A stretch of DNA of 39,948 nucleotides from an uncultured Actinomycetes bacterium (lineage in GTDB: Bacteria > Actinomycetota > Actinomycetes > UBA12327). Position 1 is the stretch's first letter. The number at the start of each line of letters is the position of its first letter. A program made the position numbers and the translations under genes. This document shows positions 8,269 through 17,415 of this stretch, in pieces. The notes under the pieces were generated by a model, which saw only the letters and a program-made list of their open reading frames with translations, did not search any database and had not been told where the DNA came from. The stretch spans positions 1-39,948 of the forward strand of contig CAIXNN010000089.1 of the NCBI GenBank assembly GCA_903920865.1, written 5' to 3'.

Positions 8269-8843
8269 GTGCCACCGCGCGCGTGGCCGCGATCCCGCAG
8301 CAGCGCCAGCCTGAGGTAGAGGTCGCTCCGGCAGCGCCACGGGTCAACCTCCGTGTTCTGGCAACAACTCGCTCAAGTGCTCCACGTAAGCCCTACGTGA
8401 TCTTGTTGGCCGCGGTGTTGACCATGGGTTTGATTGGCTCGCTATTGCTCAACACGATTACTTCTCAAAACTCTTTTGTTATTCACGACTTGCGCAAGCA
8501 AACAGATGCGTTGAGTCAAGAAGAGCAAGCGCTGATTCAAAAGGTAGGAGTTCAAGAATCACCGGTTGTACTCGAGCAGAAGGCTCGTGCGTTAGGCATG
8601 GTGCCCAGTACATCGCCAGTATTTCTACGCCTAAGTGATGGAAAGATTCTGGGAACGCCGACGCCGGCTAAAGCTGGTCCAAAGCCGGTAGTTGCTAGAG
8701 CCGCGAGCTCTGCTCCTGCTGTTAAGGCTGCGACACCAGTCAAGGCTTCGACACCTGCCAAGGCTGCGACACCAGTCAAGGCTTCGACACCTGCCAAGGC
8801 TGCGACACCAGTCAAGGCTTCGACACCGGGGACGGGCCGATGA
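8265..8843 (+). CDS. ftsL: FtsL-like septum protein with a repetitive C-terminal tail
   Basis: 192 residues. A positively charged cytoplasmic N-terminus (about 1-43) is followed by one membrane segment ([20 protein letters not shown], about 43-62) and a short extracytoplasmic coiled segment ([20 protein letters not shown], 75-94) ending in [24 protein letters not shown]. This is the layout of FtsL, which joins FtsQ and DivIC to activate FtsW-FtsI. The sequence is poorly conserved as usual, so the call rests on topology and on the position between rsmH and ftsI. The unusual part is the tail from about 130 on, rich in Ala, Pro, Lys and Thr and built of [12 protein letters not shown] repeats. 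The start and stop both overlap neighbours (ATGA). Confidence 0.88.
   Translation: MSATARVAAIPQQRQPEVEVAPAAPRVNLRVLATTRSSAPRKPYVILLAAVLTMGLIGSLLLNTITSQNSFVIHDLRKQTDALSQEEQALIQKVGVQESPVVLEQKARALGMVPSTSPVFLRLSDGKILGTPTPAKAGPKPVVARAASSAPAVKAATPVKASTPAKAATPVKASTPAKAATPVKASTPGTGR
8724..8827 (+). repeat. Exact 36-bp tandem repeat in ftsL
   Basis: Unit 1 at 8724-8759 and unit 2 at 8760-8795 are identical; unit 3 at 8796-8827 is identical over its first 32 bases. The repeat stays in frame and encodes [12 protein letters not shown]. Absence of silent changes suggests recent expansion or continued slippage. Confidence 0.95.
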
Positions 8844-10636
8844 GTACAACGTTGCAGCCACCGCGCAATCGCGCTGGGCAGGTTCCTCCTGGCCCGCCTC
8901 GCAAACCACGTTCGACCGCTCAGCCCAAGCCGGCAAATCCGCAACGCAGACTTCGGTTGGCCGGTGGTTTTGCGCTGATAATTTTGGTTGTTTTCGTCAT
9001 CAAGCTCATTGATGTTCAAGCGTTGACCGCTCCTACCTATGCCGGTGCTGCCACGGCATCGCGTGAGGTCACCAGTGTTATTCCTGCAACTCGGGGCACG
9101 ATCACCGATGCCAACGGTGTTGCTCTTGCGCTTACGGTGCAGGCCAGAAATGTCACGGCTGATCAAACGTTGATTAAGGATCCACGCGCCACGGCACAGC
9201 TCTTAGCACCCTTGTTGGGTAAGTCGGTAGGAAACATTCAAGCTCGTCTCACCGGCAATCGTCGATTCATCTACGTCACCAAGTCCATTACGCCCAAAAC
9301 CTGGGACGCGGTTAAGGCTTTGCGGTTGGCTGGAATCTTCTCCGAAGCAACCAGCACTCGCGTGTATCCGGCCGGACAAGTCGGGGCCAACCTTGTGGGC
9401 TTTGTTGGGGCCAGCGGATCTGGGCTGGGTGGTTTGGAGCTTTCCCTTCAAAACACGCTGGGTGGAACTTCTGGCAAGCAAACTTTTGAAGTCGGTGCTG
9501 GAGGGCGTCAAATCCCATCGGGCACTGACAACCTCACGCCAGCCGTTGATGGAAGCGATGTTCGCTTAACCATTGACCGAGATATCCAATGGGTCGCGCA
9601 ACAAGCCATTGCTGCCAAGGTCGCCGAGACTGGTGCTGAAAGTGGAACCGTTGTCGTGATGGATCCGCGCACCGGCAATATTTTGGCGATGGCCACGGCA
9701 CCGACGTTTAACCCCAATAAGGCGTCAGCTTCTAAGCCGGGCAACCGAGGCAATCGCGCGGTAACCGACATTTATGAGCCAGGATCGACGAGCAAAATCA
9801 TGACCGCGGCCGCGGTGATTGAAGAAGGCGCCCTTAAAGCCGATTCCAAGATCACTGTCCCGCCCACGTTGAGCCGTGGTGGAAGTGTGTTCCACGATCA
9901 TGACAAACACGGAACCTTGCACCTAACCTTCGCTGGAGTTTTGGCCAAGTCGAGCAATATCGGCACGATTGAAGCGTCAGAAAAAATTGGCTCATCGACG
10001 TTGTACGGCTACTTGAAGAAATTTGGAATCGCTGAGCCGACGGGATTGAACTTCCCTGGTGAAAGTCGTGGGCTATTGCCCGACCTGAATCAGTGGTCTG
10101 GCACGTCGTTCCCCACCATTGCCTTCGGACAAGGTTTGTCCTTGAACTCGCTTCAAGCAACCTCCGTGTTCGCCACCATTGCCAATGGGGGAGTGCGCGT
10201 GCAACCTCGATTGGTTGCTGGCACGGTCGGCAATGATGGAAAGTTTGTCGCTGCTCCTGCATCACCGAGTGTCAAAGTGGTGTCACCACAAACTGCCCGC
10301 ACCGTGTCGGACATGTTGGAATCGGTGGTCAGCGACGAAGGCACCGCGCCAATGGCTCGCATCCCTGGCTACCGCGTAGCCGGTAAGACCGGTACGGCAA
10401 ACCGAGTGGACCCCACCTGTGGTTGCTACCGCGGTTACACCGCATCCTTTATCGGCTTCGCACCGGCTGACAATCCGCAACTGGTGGTTTCGGTGACGTT
10501 GCAAGCTCCCAAGCGCGGACACTACGGCGGACGCCTTGGTGGTCCGGTCTTTAAACGCGTGATGTCCTTTGCCCTGCAGGAACTGCGCATTCCTCCCACG
10601 GGAACTCCAGCACCCAAATTGCGTCTGACCTGGTGA
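8840..10636 (+). CDS. ftsI: Septal peptidoglycan transpeptidase FtsI (class B PBP)
   Basis: 598 residues. A basic, Pro-rich cytoplasmic N-terminus and a single membrane anchor (about 41-58, FALIILVVFVIKLIDV) lead into the pedestal domain (RGTITDANGVALA) and the transpeptidase domain. Catalytic motifs: SxxK as S316-T-S-K319 in EPGSTSKIM, SSN at 371-373, and KTGT at 516-519. The family cross-links new wall at the septum together with FtsW. No PASTA domains are present. TCGCYRGYTASF after KTGT contains a Cys pair that could form a small disulfide loop outside the membrane. ATG at 8840 overlaps the ftsL stop. It is the target class of beta-lactams. Confidence 0.97.
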   Translation: MSTTLQPPRNRAGQVPPGPPRKPRSTAQPKPANPQRRLRLAGGFALIILVVFVIKLIDVQALTAPTYAGAATASREVTSVIPATRGTITDANGVALALTVQARNVTADQTLIKDPRATAQLLAPLLGKSVGNIQARLTGNRRFIYVTKSITPKTWDAVKALRLAGIFSEATSTRVYPAGQVGANLVGFVGASGSGLGGLELSLQNTLGGTSGKQTFEVGAGGRQIPSGTDNLTPAVDGSDVRLTIDRDIQWVAQQAIAAKVAETGAESGTVVVMDPRTGNILAMATAPTFNPNKASASKPGNRGNRAVTDIYEPGSTSKIMTAAAVIEEGALKADSKITVPPTLSRGGSVFHDHDKHGTLHLTFAGVLAKSSNIGTIEASEKIGSSTLYGYLKKFGIAEPTGLNFPGESRGLLPDLNQWSGTSFPTIAFGQGLSLNSLQATSVFATIANGGVRVQPRLVAGTVGNDGKFVAAPASPSVKVVSPQTARTVSDMLESVVSDEGTAPMARIPGYRVAGKTGTANRVDPTCGCYRGYTASFIGFAPADNPQLVVSVTLQAPKRGHYGGRLGGPVFKRVMSFALQELRIPPTGTPAPKLRLTW

Positions 10637-10641
10637 GTGCA

Positions 10642-10672
10642 TTGACCCTTCAACTCCTGAGCCGTAGCTCAG
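10642..10672 (+). promoter_or_regulatory. Possible internal promoter or hairpin before murE
   Basis: The 57-base gap between ftsI and murE contains TTGACC at 10642-10647 and, 17 bases on, TAGCTC at 10665-10670, a weak promoter match. It also contains a 6-bp hairpin CTGAGC-CGTA-GCTCAG at 10657-10672. This is the largest gap between rsmH and the ftsZ leader, so a secondary start here is plausible but unproven. Confidence 0.3.
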
Positions 10673-10693
10673 CCTGTTCAAAGTAGGACTCCC

Positions 10694-12235
10694 ATGTCTG
10701 CGCCGACGGCACTGCCCTTGCGTCCTGCGACGCAGCAGCCAGTGTTGCTATCCATCGTTGCCGCATCCTGTGGCGGGGTCTTGGTCGGTGATGACCTTGA
10801 GGTACTCGGTATCACGCATGATTCGCGGTCGGTGGTGGCCGGAGATGTTTTTGTCGCCCTCTCGGGGGAGCGTTTTGATGGTTCAGCATTCATAGAATCC
10901 GCGCTCAAGGCCGGAGCAATTGCGGTTTTAACCGATGAGCATGGTCAAAGTGTGGCCGCTGCTGCGGATGTTCCACACATCGTGGTCAGTGATGTGCGGG
11001 CCGTGTTGGGTAAAGCCGCATCAAGGGTTTACGGCGACCCAGCAAACAACCTGAGCCTGATTGGTATCACGGGCACAAACGGAAAGACCACGACCGCTTA
11101 CATGGTCGATGCGGCTATGCGCGCCGCAGGCAAGAAGACGGGATTGATCGGAACGATCACCACCACCATTGATGGTCAAAATATTGACAGTATTCGCACC
11201 ACTCCTGAGGCAACCGACCTATATGCCCTGCTGGGCGTCATGGCTGAGCGTGGAGTTGAGGCTGTCGTGATGGAAGTCTCCAGTCACGCGTTAGTGATGG
11301 GGCGAGTCGGCGGATTGATTTTCGATGTTATGGGCTTCACCAACCTGACCCAAGATCACTTGGACTTTCACAAGGGCATGGATGAATACTTTCAGGCAAA
11401 GGCCATGGCTTTTACGCCTGAACATGCCCGCTCAGGGGTGGTCGTGCTCACCGCCGATGCATCGCAACCGTGGAGTACCAAACTCATTGATCAAGCCAGC
11501 ATCCCGTTAACGGTCATCGCCCCTGCGGGATTGCTTGACGGCGACCATGTGGCCACTTTGACTGCGGCCCGCGGCGATGCGCACGGGCAAAGTGCAGTCT
11601 TGGCTTTGGCTGGAAGCAGCCTTGAGGTCACCACGCCCATGCTTGGTTCGTGGAATGTGCGTAACGCAGCTTTAGCCATTGAGCTAGCAGTTCAGGTCGG
11701 GGTCGCCGGCGAGCTGGCATCTATCGGTGTTGGCTCGCTGGTTGCTGTTCCAGGTCGCCTTGAACGCATTACCTCAGCGCACAGCAATATTGAAGCCTTC
11801 GTTGATTACGCCCATACCCCTGATGCGGTCGAGCGGGTTGTGGCCGAACTGCGGGTGATCGCTGGAGCGCGCCGGTTGGTCACAGTCATTGGTTGTGGGG
11901 GTGATCGCGATACAACCAAGCGTTCGTTAATGGGAGCTGCGGCTGCTCGGCTATCGGATGTGGTGGTCATTACCGACGACAATCCGCGCAGTGAAGATCC
12001 AGCTGCCATCAGAGCCGAAGTCATGGCCGGGGCGGCAAGTGTTGACCATGAAGTCTCGTTGACTGAAGTAGCTGATCGGCGATTGGCCATTCAGCAAGCT
12101 ATTGACTTGGCACAGCCCGATGGGGTTGTTGCCGTGTTAGGAAAGGGTCATGAAAGTGGGCAAGAGGTGGCATCTGTCGTGACTGCTTTTGATGACCGAC
12201 TCGTCGTGACCCAGCTTCTCGGTGGTGCGCAGTGA
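10694..12235 (+). CDS. murE: UDP-MurNAc-L-Ala-D-Glu:meso-diaminopimelate ligase
   Basis: 513 residues. MurE adds the third residue of the wall peptide in the cytoplasm using ATP. The P-loop GITGTNGKTTTAYM lies at 124-137. RTTPEATDL (168-176) and VMEVSSHAL (192-200) form the UDP-substrate site, and K236 in YFQAKAMAF is the likely carbamylated lysine. DNPRSEDP begins at residue 429; the DNPR form is the known marker for meso-DAP rather than lysine. GKGHESGQEV closes the C-terminal domain. ATG at 10694 has AGGA five bases upstream. The stop overlaps the GTG of murF (GTGA). Confidence 0.97.
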   Translation: MSAPTALPLRPATQQPVLLSIVAASCGGVLVGDDLEVLGITHDSRSVVAGDVFVALSGERFDGSAFIESALKAGAIAVLTDEHGQSVAAAADVPHIVVSDVRAVLGKAASRVYGDPANNLSLIGITGTNGKTTTAYMVDAAMRAAGKKTGLIGTITTTIDGQNIDSIRTTPEATDLYALLGVMAERGVEAVVMEVSSHALVMGRVGGLIFDVMGFTNLTQDHLDFHKGMDEYFQAKAMAFTPEHARSGVVVLTADASQPWSTKLIDQASIPLTVIAPAGLLDGDHVATLTAARGDAHGQSAVLALAGSSLEVTTPMLGSWNVRNAALAIELAVQVGVAGELASIGVGSLVAVPGRLERITSAHSNIEAFVDYAHTPDAVERVVAELRVIAGARRLVTVIGCGGDRDTTKRSLMGAAAARLSDVVVITDDNPRSEDPAAIRAEVMAGAASVDHEVSLTEVADRRLAIQQAIDLAQPDGVVAVLGKGHESGQEVASVVTAFDDRLVVTQLLGGAQ

Positions 12236-13623
12236 TTTCGTTAACGGCGGCTCAGATTGCCGAAATAGTTGGCGGGACTGTTAGCTCGGCGGCCGATGGC
12301 GACATCGTTGTCTCAGGAATAGCCCGTATCGATTCGCGTGACCTATCCCCAGGCGATCTGTTTATCGCGTTTTTTGGTGAAAATGTTGATGGCCATGATT
12401 TTGTTGAGCAGGCCTTCGCTGGTGGAGCGGTTTTGGCTTTGGTTTCGCGCCCTGTCTGGGCCCCACATGTCTTGGTCGCAGACACAACCGCGGCCGCATC
12501 TGCATTAGCGCGGTTCAACATCTTGGCGGTTAAGCCCACGTGCACGGTTATCGCGATTACGGGTTCTTCAGGAAAGACCTCAACCAAAGATTTGTTGGCC
12601 GCTGTCTTGGAAACGCACGGCAGCACTATCGCGCCACCAGGTTCGTTCAACAATGAAATTGGTTTGCCTTTAACGGTTTTGCGGGCAAATGAATCCACCC
12701 AGTACTTGATTCTTGAAATGGGGGCTCGTGGACTGGGTCACCTTGAGTGGTTGTGTTCCATCGCACCCCCAGATATCTCCATGGTTCTCAATGTTGGTGC
12801 CGCTCACCTCGGCGAATTTGGTGACCTTGAGACCACGGCCATAGCCAAGGGTGAAATTGTTGTAGCGCTTTCACCCAGTGGAATCGCAGTCTTGAATGCC
12901 GATGATGATCGCGTGCGTGCGATGGCCTCTCGAACTCAAGCGCGCAGTGTCTTCTTTGGTTCAGATCCGGACAACCTTGCCTTTGCGAGCAGTAGCGAGA
13001 TTGATTCTGAGGGTTTTGCACATTTCGACCTCTGCATCCAGGGTCAAAGTCCAGCGCGCGTGGACTTGAAAGTTCTTGGTCGTCACCAGATAAGTAACGC
13101 GCTGGCCGTTGCAGCGGTGGCGGCTGAATCAGGTATGTCAGCAGAGCGCATTGCCACGGCCTTAAGTGCTGCCGGTCCGCGAAGTCGTTGGCGGATGGAA
13201 GTGATGACCAATCGGTCCGGGGTCACGGTGATCAACGATGCTTACAACGCCAACCCCGATTCGATGGCCGTGGCTGTGCAAGCTGTGCAAGACATCGCAA
13301 CGACTCGTCGCTTTGGCATCGTCCTAGGAGAGATGCTCGAGTTAGGGGAACTCTCGCAACAGGCCCATCAGGATTTAGGAACTGCCGTCGGCAAAGCCGG
13401 TCCGGCGTGGGTTGTCGCGGTAGGTTCAGTGGGCGATCAGATTGCTCAGGGGATTGCAACCTCTGGGGCGGGTCAAGTCGCAGTGCACTTGGCGCACGAT
13501 GCGTCAGCGGCAACAGATCTTGTTAGGGAACTTGTTCAACCGGGAGATGTGGTTTTGATTAAGGCATCACGTGGAATTGGCCTTGAAGTGGTCGCCACAT
13601 CATTGCTTGGTGATGCCCAGTGA
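12232..13623 (+). CDS. murF: UDP-N-acetylmuramoyl-tripeptide:D-Ala-D-Ala ligase
   Basis: 463 residues from a GTG overlapping the murE stop. MurF attaches D-Ala-D-Ala to complete the UDP-MurNAc pentapeptide. The N-terminal domain (ISLTAAQIAEIVGGTV, then GIARIDSRDLSPGDLFIAFFGENVDGHDF) is typical. The ATP loop AITGSSGKTSTKDLL is at 108-122, FNNEIGLPLTVL follows, and VINDAYNANPDSM with VLGEMLELG mark the C-terminal domain. No ddl gene is present in the window, so D-Ala-D-Ala must be supplied from elsewhere. The stop overlaps mraY by GTGA. Confidence 0.97.
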   Translation: MISLTAAQIAEIVGGTVSSAADGDIVVSGIARIDSRDLSPGDLFIAFFGENVDGHDFVEQAFAGGAVLALVSRPVWAPHVLVADTTAAASALARFNILAVKPTCTVIAITGSSGKTSTKDLLAAVLETHGSTIAPPGSFNNEIGLPLTVLRANESTQYLILEMGARGLGHLEWLCSIAPPDISMVLNVGAAHLGEFGDLETTAIAKGEIVVALSPSGIAVLNADDDRVRAMASRTQARSVFFGSDPDNLAFASSSEIDSEGFAHFDLCIQGQSPARVDLKVLGRHQISNALAVAAVAAESGMSAERIATALSAAGPRSRWRMEVMTNRSGVTVINDAYNANPDSMAVAVQAVQDIATTRRFGIVLGEMLELGELSQQAHQDLGTAVGKAGPAWVVAVGSVGDQIAQGIATSGAGQVAVHLAHDASAATDLVRELVQPGDVVLIKASRGIGLEVVATSLLGDAQ

Positions 13624-14690
13624 AGTTGATTGTTCTCTCGGCCGGAATTGCGCTGATTGTTTCACTTTTTGGAACCCCTTGGTTGATGCGCCTGCTGAAT
13701 CGCCGCGGCTATTCACAGGCCATCCGCGAATCTGGTGACCTGCTGTACCCAGATCATGAGAGCAAAAAGGGAACACCTTCGATGGGCGGCCTTGCCGTGA
13801 TCATCTCAGTTCTTGCCGGTTATGCCGGCGCACACATCGTGCGTGGGACGCCACCGACTGCATCCGGTGCACTCTTCCTCTTCCTAGTTATTGGCCTAGG
13901 TGTGGTTGGCTTCACCGACGACTACATCAAGATCTTCAAACGGCGCTCAACGGGTTTGCGGGCAAGTACTAAATTTGGTGGACAGGTCGTGATCGGTGTT
14001 GCCTTTGCAATCTTGGCTTTGCATTTTTCTGATGCTGAGGGCCTAACGCCGGCCTCTCGAGCTATTTCCTTTATCCGCGATACGCCACTGGTGCTGCCAG
14101 CGGCTCTGTTTATCTTGTGGGCCTTGCTGTTAGTGGTCTCGGCATCCAATGCGGTGAATCTGACTGATGGCTTGGATGGTTTGGCCATTGGGGCGGCCAT
14201 GATGACCTTTGCCGCCTACACCTTGATTGGTGTCTGGCAATTTGGCCAAGGCTGTGTGATCAGTCCTGGCGCGCACTGTTATGCAGTGCGAGATCCGCTT
14301 GATCTAGCTGTGCTGGCTGCCGGATTTACCGGCGCCTGTTTTGGCTTCCTGTGGTGGAATGCGCCCAAAGCGCAAATCTTCATGGGGGACACCGGGTCGT
14401 TGGCGATCGGTGGCGCCATCGCAGGACTAGCCATTATGAGTCGCACTGAGATTTTGTTGCTTGCGCTAGGTGGCTTGTTTGTCATCATCACGATGTCGGT
14501 GATTTTGCAGGTGGGTTCGTTCAAACTCACCGGAAAACGAATTTTCAAAATGGCACCGCTCCAGCATCATTTCGAACTTCTTGGCTGGGCCGAAGTGACC
14601 ATCGTCATTCGTTTCTGGATCATTTCCGGTTTGTGTGTTGGCGTTGGCTTGGCATTGTTCTATTACGAATGGGTTCGAGTTCGCGGATGA
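13620..14690 (+). CDS. mraY: Phospho-MurNAc-pentapeptide transferase MraY
   Basis: 356 residues with about ten hydrophobic segments, as usual for MraY, which transfers phospho-MurNAc-pentapeptide to undecaprenyl phosphate to make lipid I at the inner face of the membrane. Diagnostic motifs are KKGTPSMGGLAVI, TDDYIKIFKRRSTGLRA with the catalytic Asp pair, NAVNLTDGLDGLAIG and FMGDTGSLAIGGAIAG, followed by APLQHHFELLGW. The GTG start overlaps the murF stop and the TGA overlaps the murD ATG, so translational coupling is continuous. Confidence 0.97.
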   Translation: MKLIVLSAGIALIVSLFGTPWLMRLLNRRGYSQAIRESGDLLYPDHESKKGTPSMGGLAVIISVLAGYAGAHIVRGTPPTASGALFLFLVIGLGVVGFTDDYIKIFKRRSTGLRASTKFGGQVVIGVAFAILALHFSDAEGLTPASRAISFIRDTPLVLPAALFILWALLLVVSASNAVNLTDGLDGLAIGAAMMTFAAYTLIGVWQFGQGCVISPGAHCYAVRDPLDLAVLAAGFTGACFGFLWWNAPKAQIFMGDTGSLAIGGAIAGLAIMSRTEILLLALGGLFVIITMSVILQVGSFKLTGKRIFKMAPLQHHFELLGWAEVTIVIRFWIISGLCVGVGLALFYYEWVRVRG

Positions 14691-16132
14691 ACCACCCACA
14701 CCTTCCCCCATCGCTTGACCTTGATTGGTCAGCGCAAAAAGTGGTCGTTGCAGGCGCTGGCGTTACGGGGATCGCGGTAGCCAAAGCGTTGGCTTCGCGC
14801 GGGGCCAGCGTTCACATCGTTGACCGCACGTTGGATTCAGATTCAACAGCGCGCGAAGAGCTCGTGAGCATGGGTTATCGGGCCGATGATGACGAGATTG
14901 GCGCTGTGGTTGAAGCCAGCCTGGTCGTTGTCTCGCCCGGATGGCGCCCAGATGCGCCCATCGTTCAAACCGCTGTGGCATTGCAGGTGCCGGTATTTGG
15001 TGAACTTGATCTTGCGTGGATCTTGCAGCAGCAGCACAGTGGCGTTGGGCCGGCCTGGCTGGCATTGACTGGGACTAACGGCAAAACTACTGCGGTCACC
15101 ATGGCTGAATCAATGTTGTTGGCGGATGGGCGTCGAGCACTTGCGGTGGGAAATGTTGGCCATTCCATCGTTGAGGCCATCGACAACGAGAACCCCTATG
15201 AAGTCATCGCACTGGAACTTTCATCTTTTCAATTGCACCGAAGCGCGGTGATGCGACCGTTGGCTTCAGCGATTTTGAACATTGCAGCCGATCACTTGGA
15301 TTGGCATGGAGATATGGCCTCTTACACAGCCGACAAGGCGCGCATCTTCGAGAGAACAACTCGTGCGTGTATTTATCGGGCTGAGGATCCGATCACCAGG
15401 CAGTTGATTGAGCAGGCAGATGTTGAAGATGGGTGCCGCGCAATAGGTACCACGTTAGGAGTGCCGGCACTGGGTGAACTTGGTGTTGTCGATGGTGTGC
15501 TGCTCGATCGCGCATTTGAAGATAACCGTCGCGAACATGCCACCGAACTTGCGAACATTTCTGACCTTGGTGATCCGCCGGCTCATACGGTGGCCAATGC
15601 CCTTTCGGCTGCAGCGCTGGTTCGAGCTTTTGGTGCTGCGCCGCAATCTGTTGCCGATGGCTTGCGGGCCTGGCGGCCGCAACCGCACCGCATGCACGTG
15701 GTGGCAACCATCAATGGGGTGAGCTGGGTCGATGACTCAAAGGCAACGAACCCGCATGCCGCGGCTGCAGCCTTGGCTAGTTATTCCGATGTTGTCTGGA
15801 TCGCTGGTGGGTTAGCCAAGGGCGCAGATTTTGATGAATTGGTCAAGTCAGCGGCATCACGATTAAGGGCTGTCATTGTCATTGGAACTGATCGTGATCA
15901 GATCGCTGCCGCGGTGCGCCGACACGCACCCGATGTGCCCATTATCGATGCTGATGCCGTGGAAACTAGTGCTGTGGAGTTAATGCAGGGCGTCATTGAG
16001 GTTGCGCGCAAGCACGCCATCGAAGGATCGACGGTGCTGTTAGCTCCTGCGTGTGCATCAATGGATCGCTTCCTTGACTATCACCAACGTGGACAAATTT
16101 TTGCTGACTTAGTTTTGGCGATGACACCATGA
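14687..16132 (+). CDS. murD: UDP-N-acetylmuramoyl-L-alanine:D-glutamate ligase
   Basis: 481 residues from the ATG at 14687 that overlaps the mraY stop (ATGA); an earlier in-frame start at 14633 would lie inside mraY and add unrelated residues. MurD adds D-Glu to UDP-MurNAc-L-Ala. The N-terminal Rossmann domain starts VVVAGAGVTGIAVAKAL. The ATP loop ALTGTNGKTTAVTM follows, then ELSSFQLHRS, NIAADHLDWHG, HRMHVVATINGVSWVDDSKATNPHAA and LLAPACASMDRFLDYHQRG, the family's C-terminal signature. The stop overlaps ftsW by ATGA. Confidence 0.97.
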   Translation: MNHPHLPPSLDLDWSAQKVVVAGAGVTGIAVAKALASRGASVHIVDRTLDSDSTAREELVSMGYRADDDEIGAVVEASLVVVSPGWRPDAPIVQTAVALQVPVFGELDLAWILQQQHSGVGPAWLALTGTNGKTTAVTMAESMLLADGRRALAVGNVGHSIVEAIDNENPYEVIALELSSFQLHRSAVMRPLASAILNIAADHLDWHGDMASYTADKARIFERTTRACIYRAEDPITRQLIEQADVEDGCRAIGTTLGVPALGELGVVDGVLLDRAFEDNRREHATELANISDLGDPPAHTVANALSAAALVRAFGAAPQSVADGLRAWRPQPHRMHVVATINGVSWVDDSKATNPHAAAAALASYSDVVWIAGGLAKGADFDELVKSAASRLRAVIVIGTDRDQIAAAVRRHAPDVPIIDADAVETSAVELMQGVIEVARKHAIEGSTVLLAPACASMDRFLDYHQRGQIFADLVLAMTP

Positions 16133-17409
16133 GCATTGATTCTCAAACCGAAGTTGAAACTTCGCACCAAGTACACGATGGTCGCTTTTCATATTTTCTG
16201 CGGCCGTTAGCGCCGTACTACTTGATCATCGGCGCTACGACTTTGTTGCTCGTCCTTGGCTTAGTGATGGTCCTGTCGGCATCGAGTGTGACTTCCTATG
16301 CCGCTAATGGATCTTCGTTCGCCGTAGCTTTGAAACAGCTAATGTGGGTGGCCATCGGGTTGCCGATCATGGTGGGGCTCTCGCGTGCTCCGGTGAAGTT
16401 CTATCGACGAACAGCCCTGTTTCTGGTGGTGCTGGCGTTCATATTGTTAATGCTGGTGTTCGTGCCAGGCCTAGGTAAGTCGGTAAACGGCAACCGCAAC
16501 TGGATCGATTTTGGCGGTCCGATCAGGATCCAGCCCTCTGAATTTGCCAAGTTTGCCCTCATCGTGTGGGGCGCCCACCTGTTGGCGCTCAAAGAGACTC
16601 GCGGCGAGGACTGGATCTACGTCATCAAGCGACTCGGCCTTGTGGCCGTTGGCTTCTTGCTTCTTGTCCTAGCTGGCGGCGACCTTGGAACGTCCCTGGT
16701 GTTGATGGCCATTACCGGTGCACTGTTGTTCTTCGCCGGGATTCCGATGCGGGTATTGGCGATCGTGATTGGACTAGGACTTGGTGCGGCTTCGATCTTG
16801 TCCCTGTCTCATGGCTATCGCAGACAACGATTCCAAAGCTGGCTTGATCCAAGTTCGGATCCATTGGGCGCCGGTTGGCAAGCTCTGCACAGCACGTACG
16901 CCCTTGCATCCGGTGGATGGTGGGGCGTAGGCCTTGGTGCGAGTCGAGAAAAATGGGGAGACCTGCCAGACGCACACACTGACTTTATTTTCGCGATCAT
17001 TGGCGAAGAGCTAGGTCTGTTTGGAACCTTGGTTGTGCTTGCGTTATTAGCCGCGATATGTGTTTCGGGACTGGTCATTGCCATTCGCACGAAGAACACC
17101 TTCGTTCGCCTTGCCGCCGCCGGTGCAGTCACCTGGATTTTGATTCAAGCCGTAGTCAACGTTGGTGCTGTGCTTGGGCTCTTGCCCATCACCGGTATTC
17201 CGCTGCCGTTGGTTTCCTATGGAGGTTCAGCGCTGATCCCGACGATGGCGGCCATTGGCATGCTCATGGCGTTTTCGCGCCGAGAACCCGACGCTGTGGT
17301 CGCGCTTCAAATGCGTGGACCCAATCCGTGGCGTCGATTCTTCTCGGATGCTCGTTCGGGGTCGAACTCCAATGCTGCCCTGCATGCGGTGCCTGAGTCG
17401 GGGTCGTAA
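16129..17409 (+). CDS. ftsW: SEDS-family septal peptidoglycan glycosyltransferase FtsW
   Basis: 426 residues with about ten membrane segments. FtsW polymerises lipid II into glycan strands at the septum as the partner of FtsI. Recognisable pieces are LVLGLVMVLSASSVTSYA in the first membrane segment, NGNRNWIDFGGPIRIQPSEFAK after the third, the extracytoplasmic loop GWQALHSTYALASGGWWGVGLGASREKWGDLPDAHTDFIFAIIGEELG split over two conserved stretches, and the closing PLPLVSYGGSAL. The cytoplasmic tail (about 385-426) is hydrophilic and likely disordered. The start overlaps murD by ATGA; six bases separate its stop from murG. Confidence 0.96.
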   Translation: MSIDSQTEVETSHQVHDGRFSYFLRPLAPYYLIIGATTLLLVLGLVMVLSASSVTSYAANGSSFAVALKQLMWVAIGLPIMVGLSRAPVKFYRRTALFLVVLAFILLMLVFVPGLGKSVNGNRNWIDFGGPIRIQPSEFAKFALIVWGAHLLALKETRGEDWIYVIKRLGLVAVGFLLLVLAGGDLGTSLVLMAITGALLFFAGIPMRVLAIVIGLGLGAASILSLSHGYRRQRFQSWLDPSSDPLGAGWQALHSTYALASGGWWGVGLGASREKWGDLPDAHTDFIFAIIGEELGLFGTLVVLALLAAICVSGLVIAIRTKNTFVRLAAAGAVTWILIQAVVNVGAVLGLLPITGIPLPLVSYGGSALIPTMAAIGMLMAFSRREPDAVVALQMRGPNPWRRFFSDARSGSNSNAALHAVPESGS

Positions 17410-17415
17410 TCCATC

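Noticed and set aside
8552-9166. Minus-strand open frame over ftsL/ftsI
   Set aside because: It is opposite the ftsL repeat and the ftsI N-terminus, and its repetitive sequence just reflects the 36-bp repeat.
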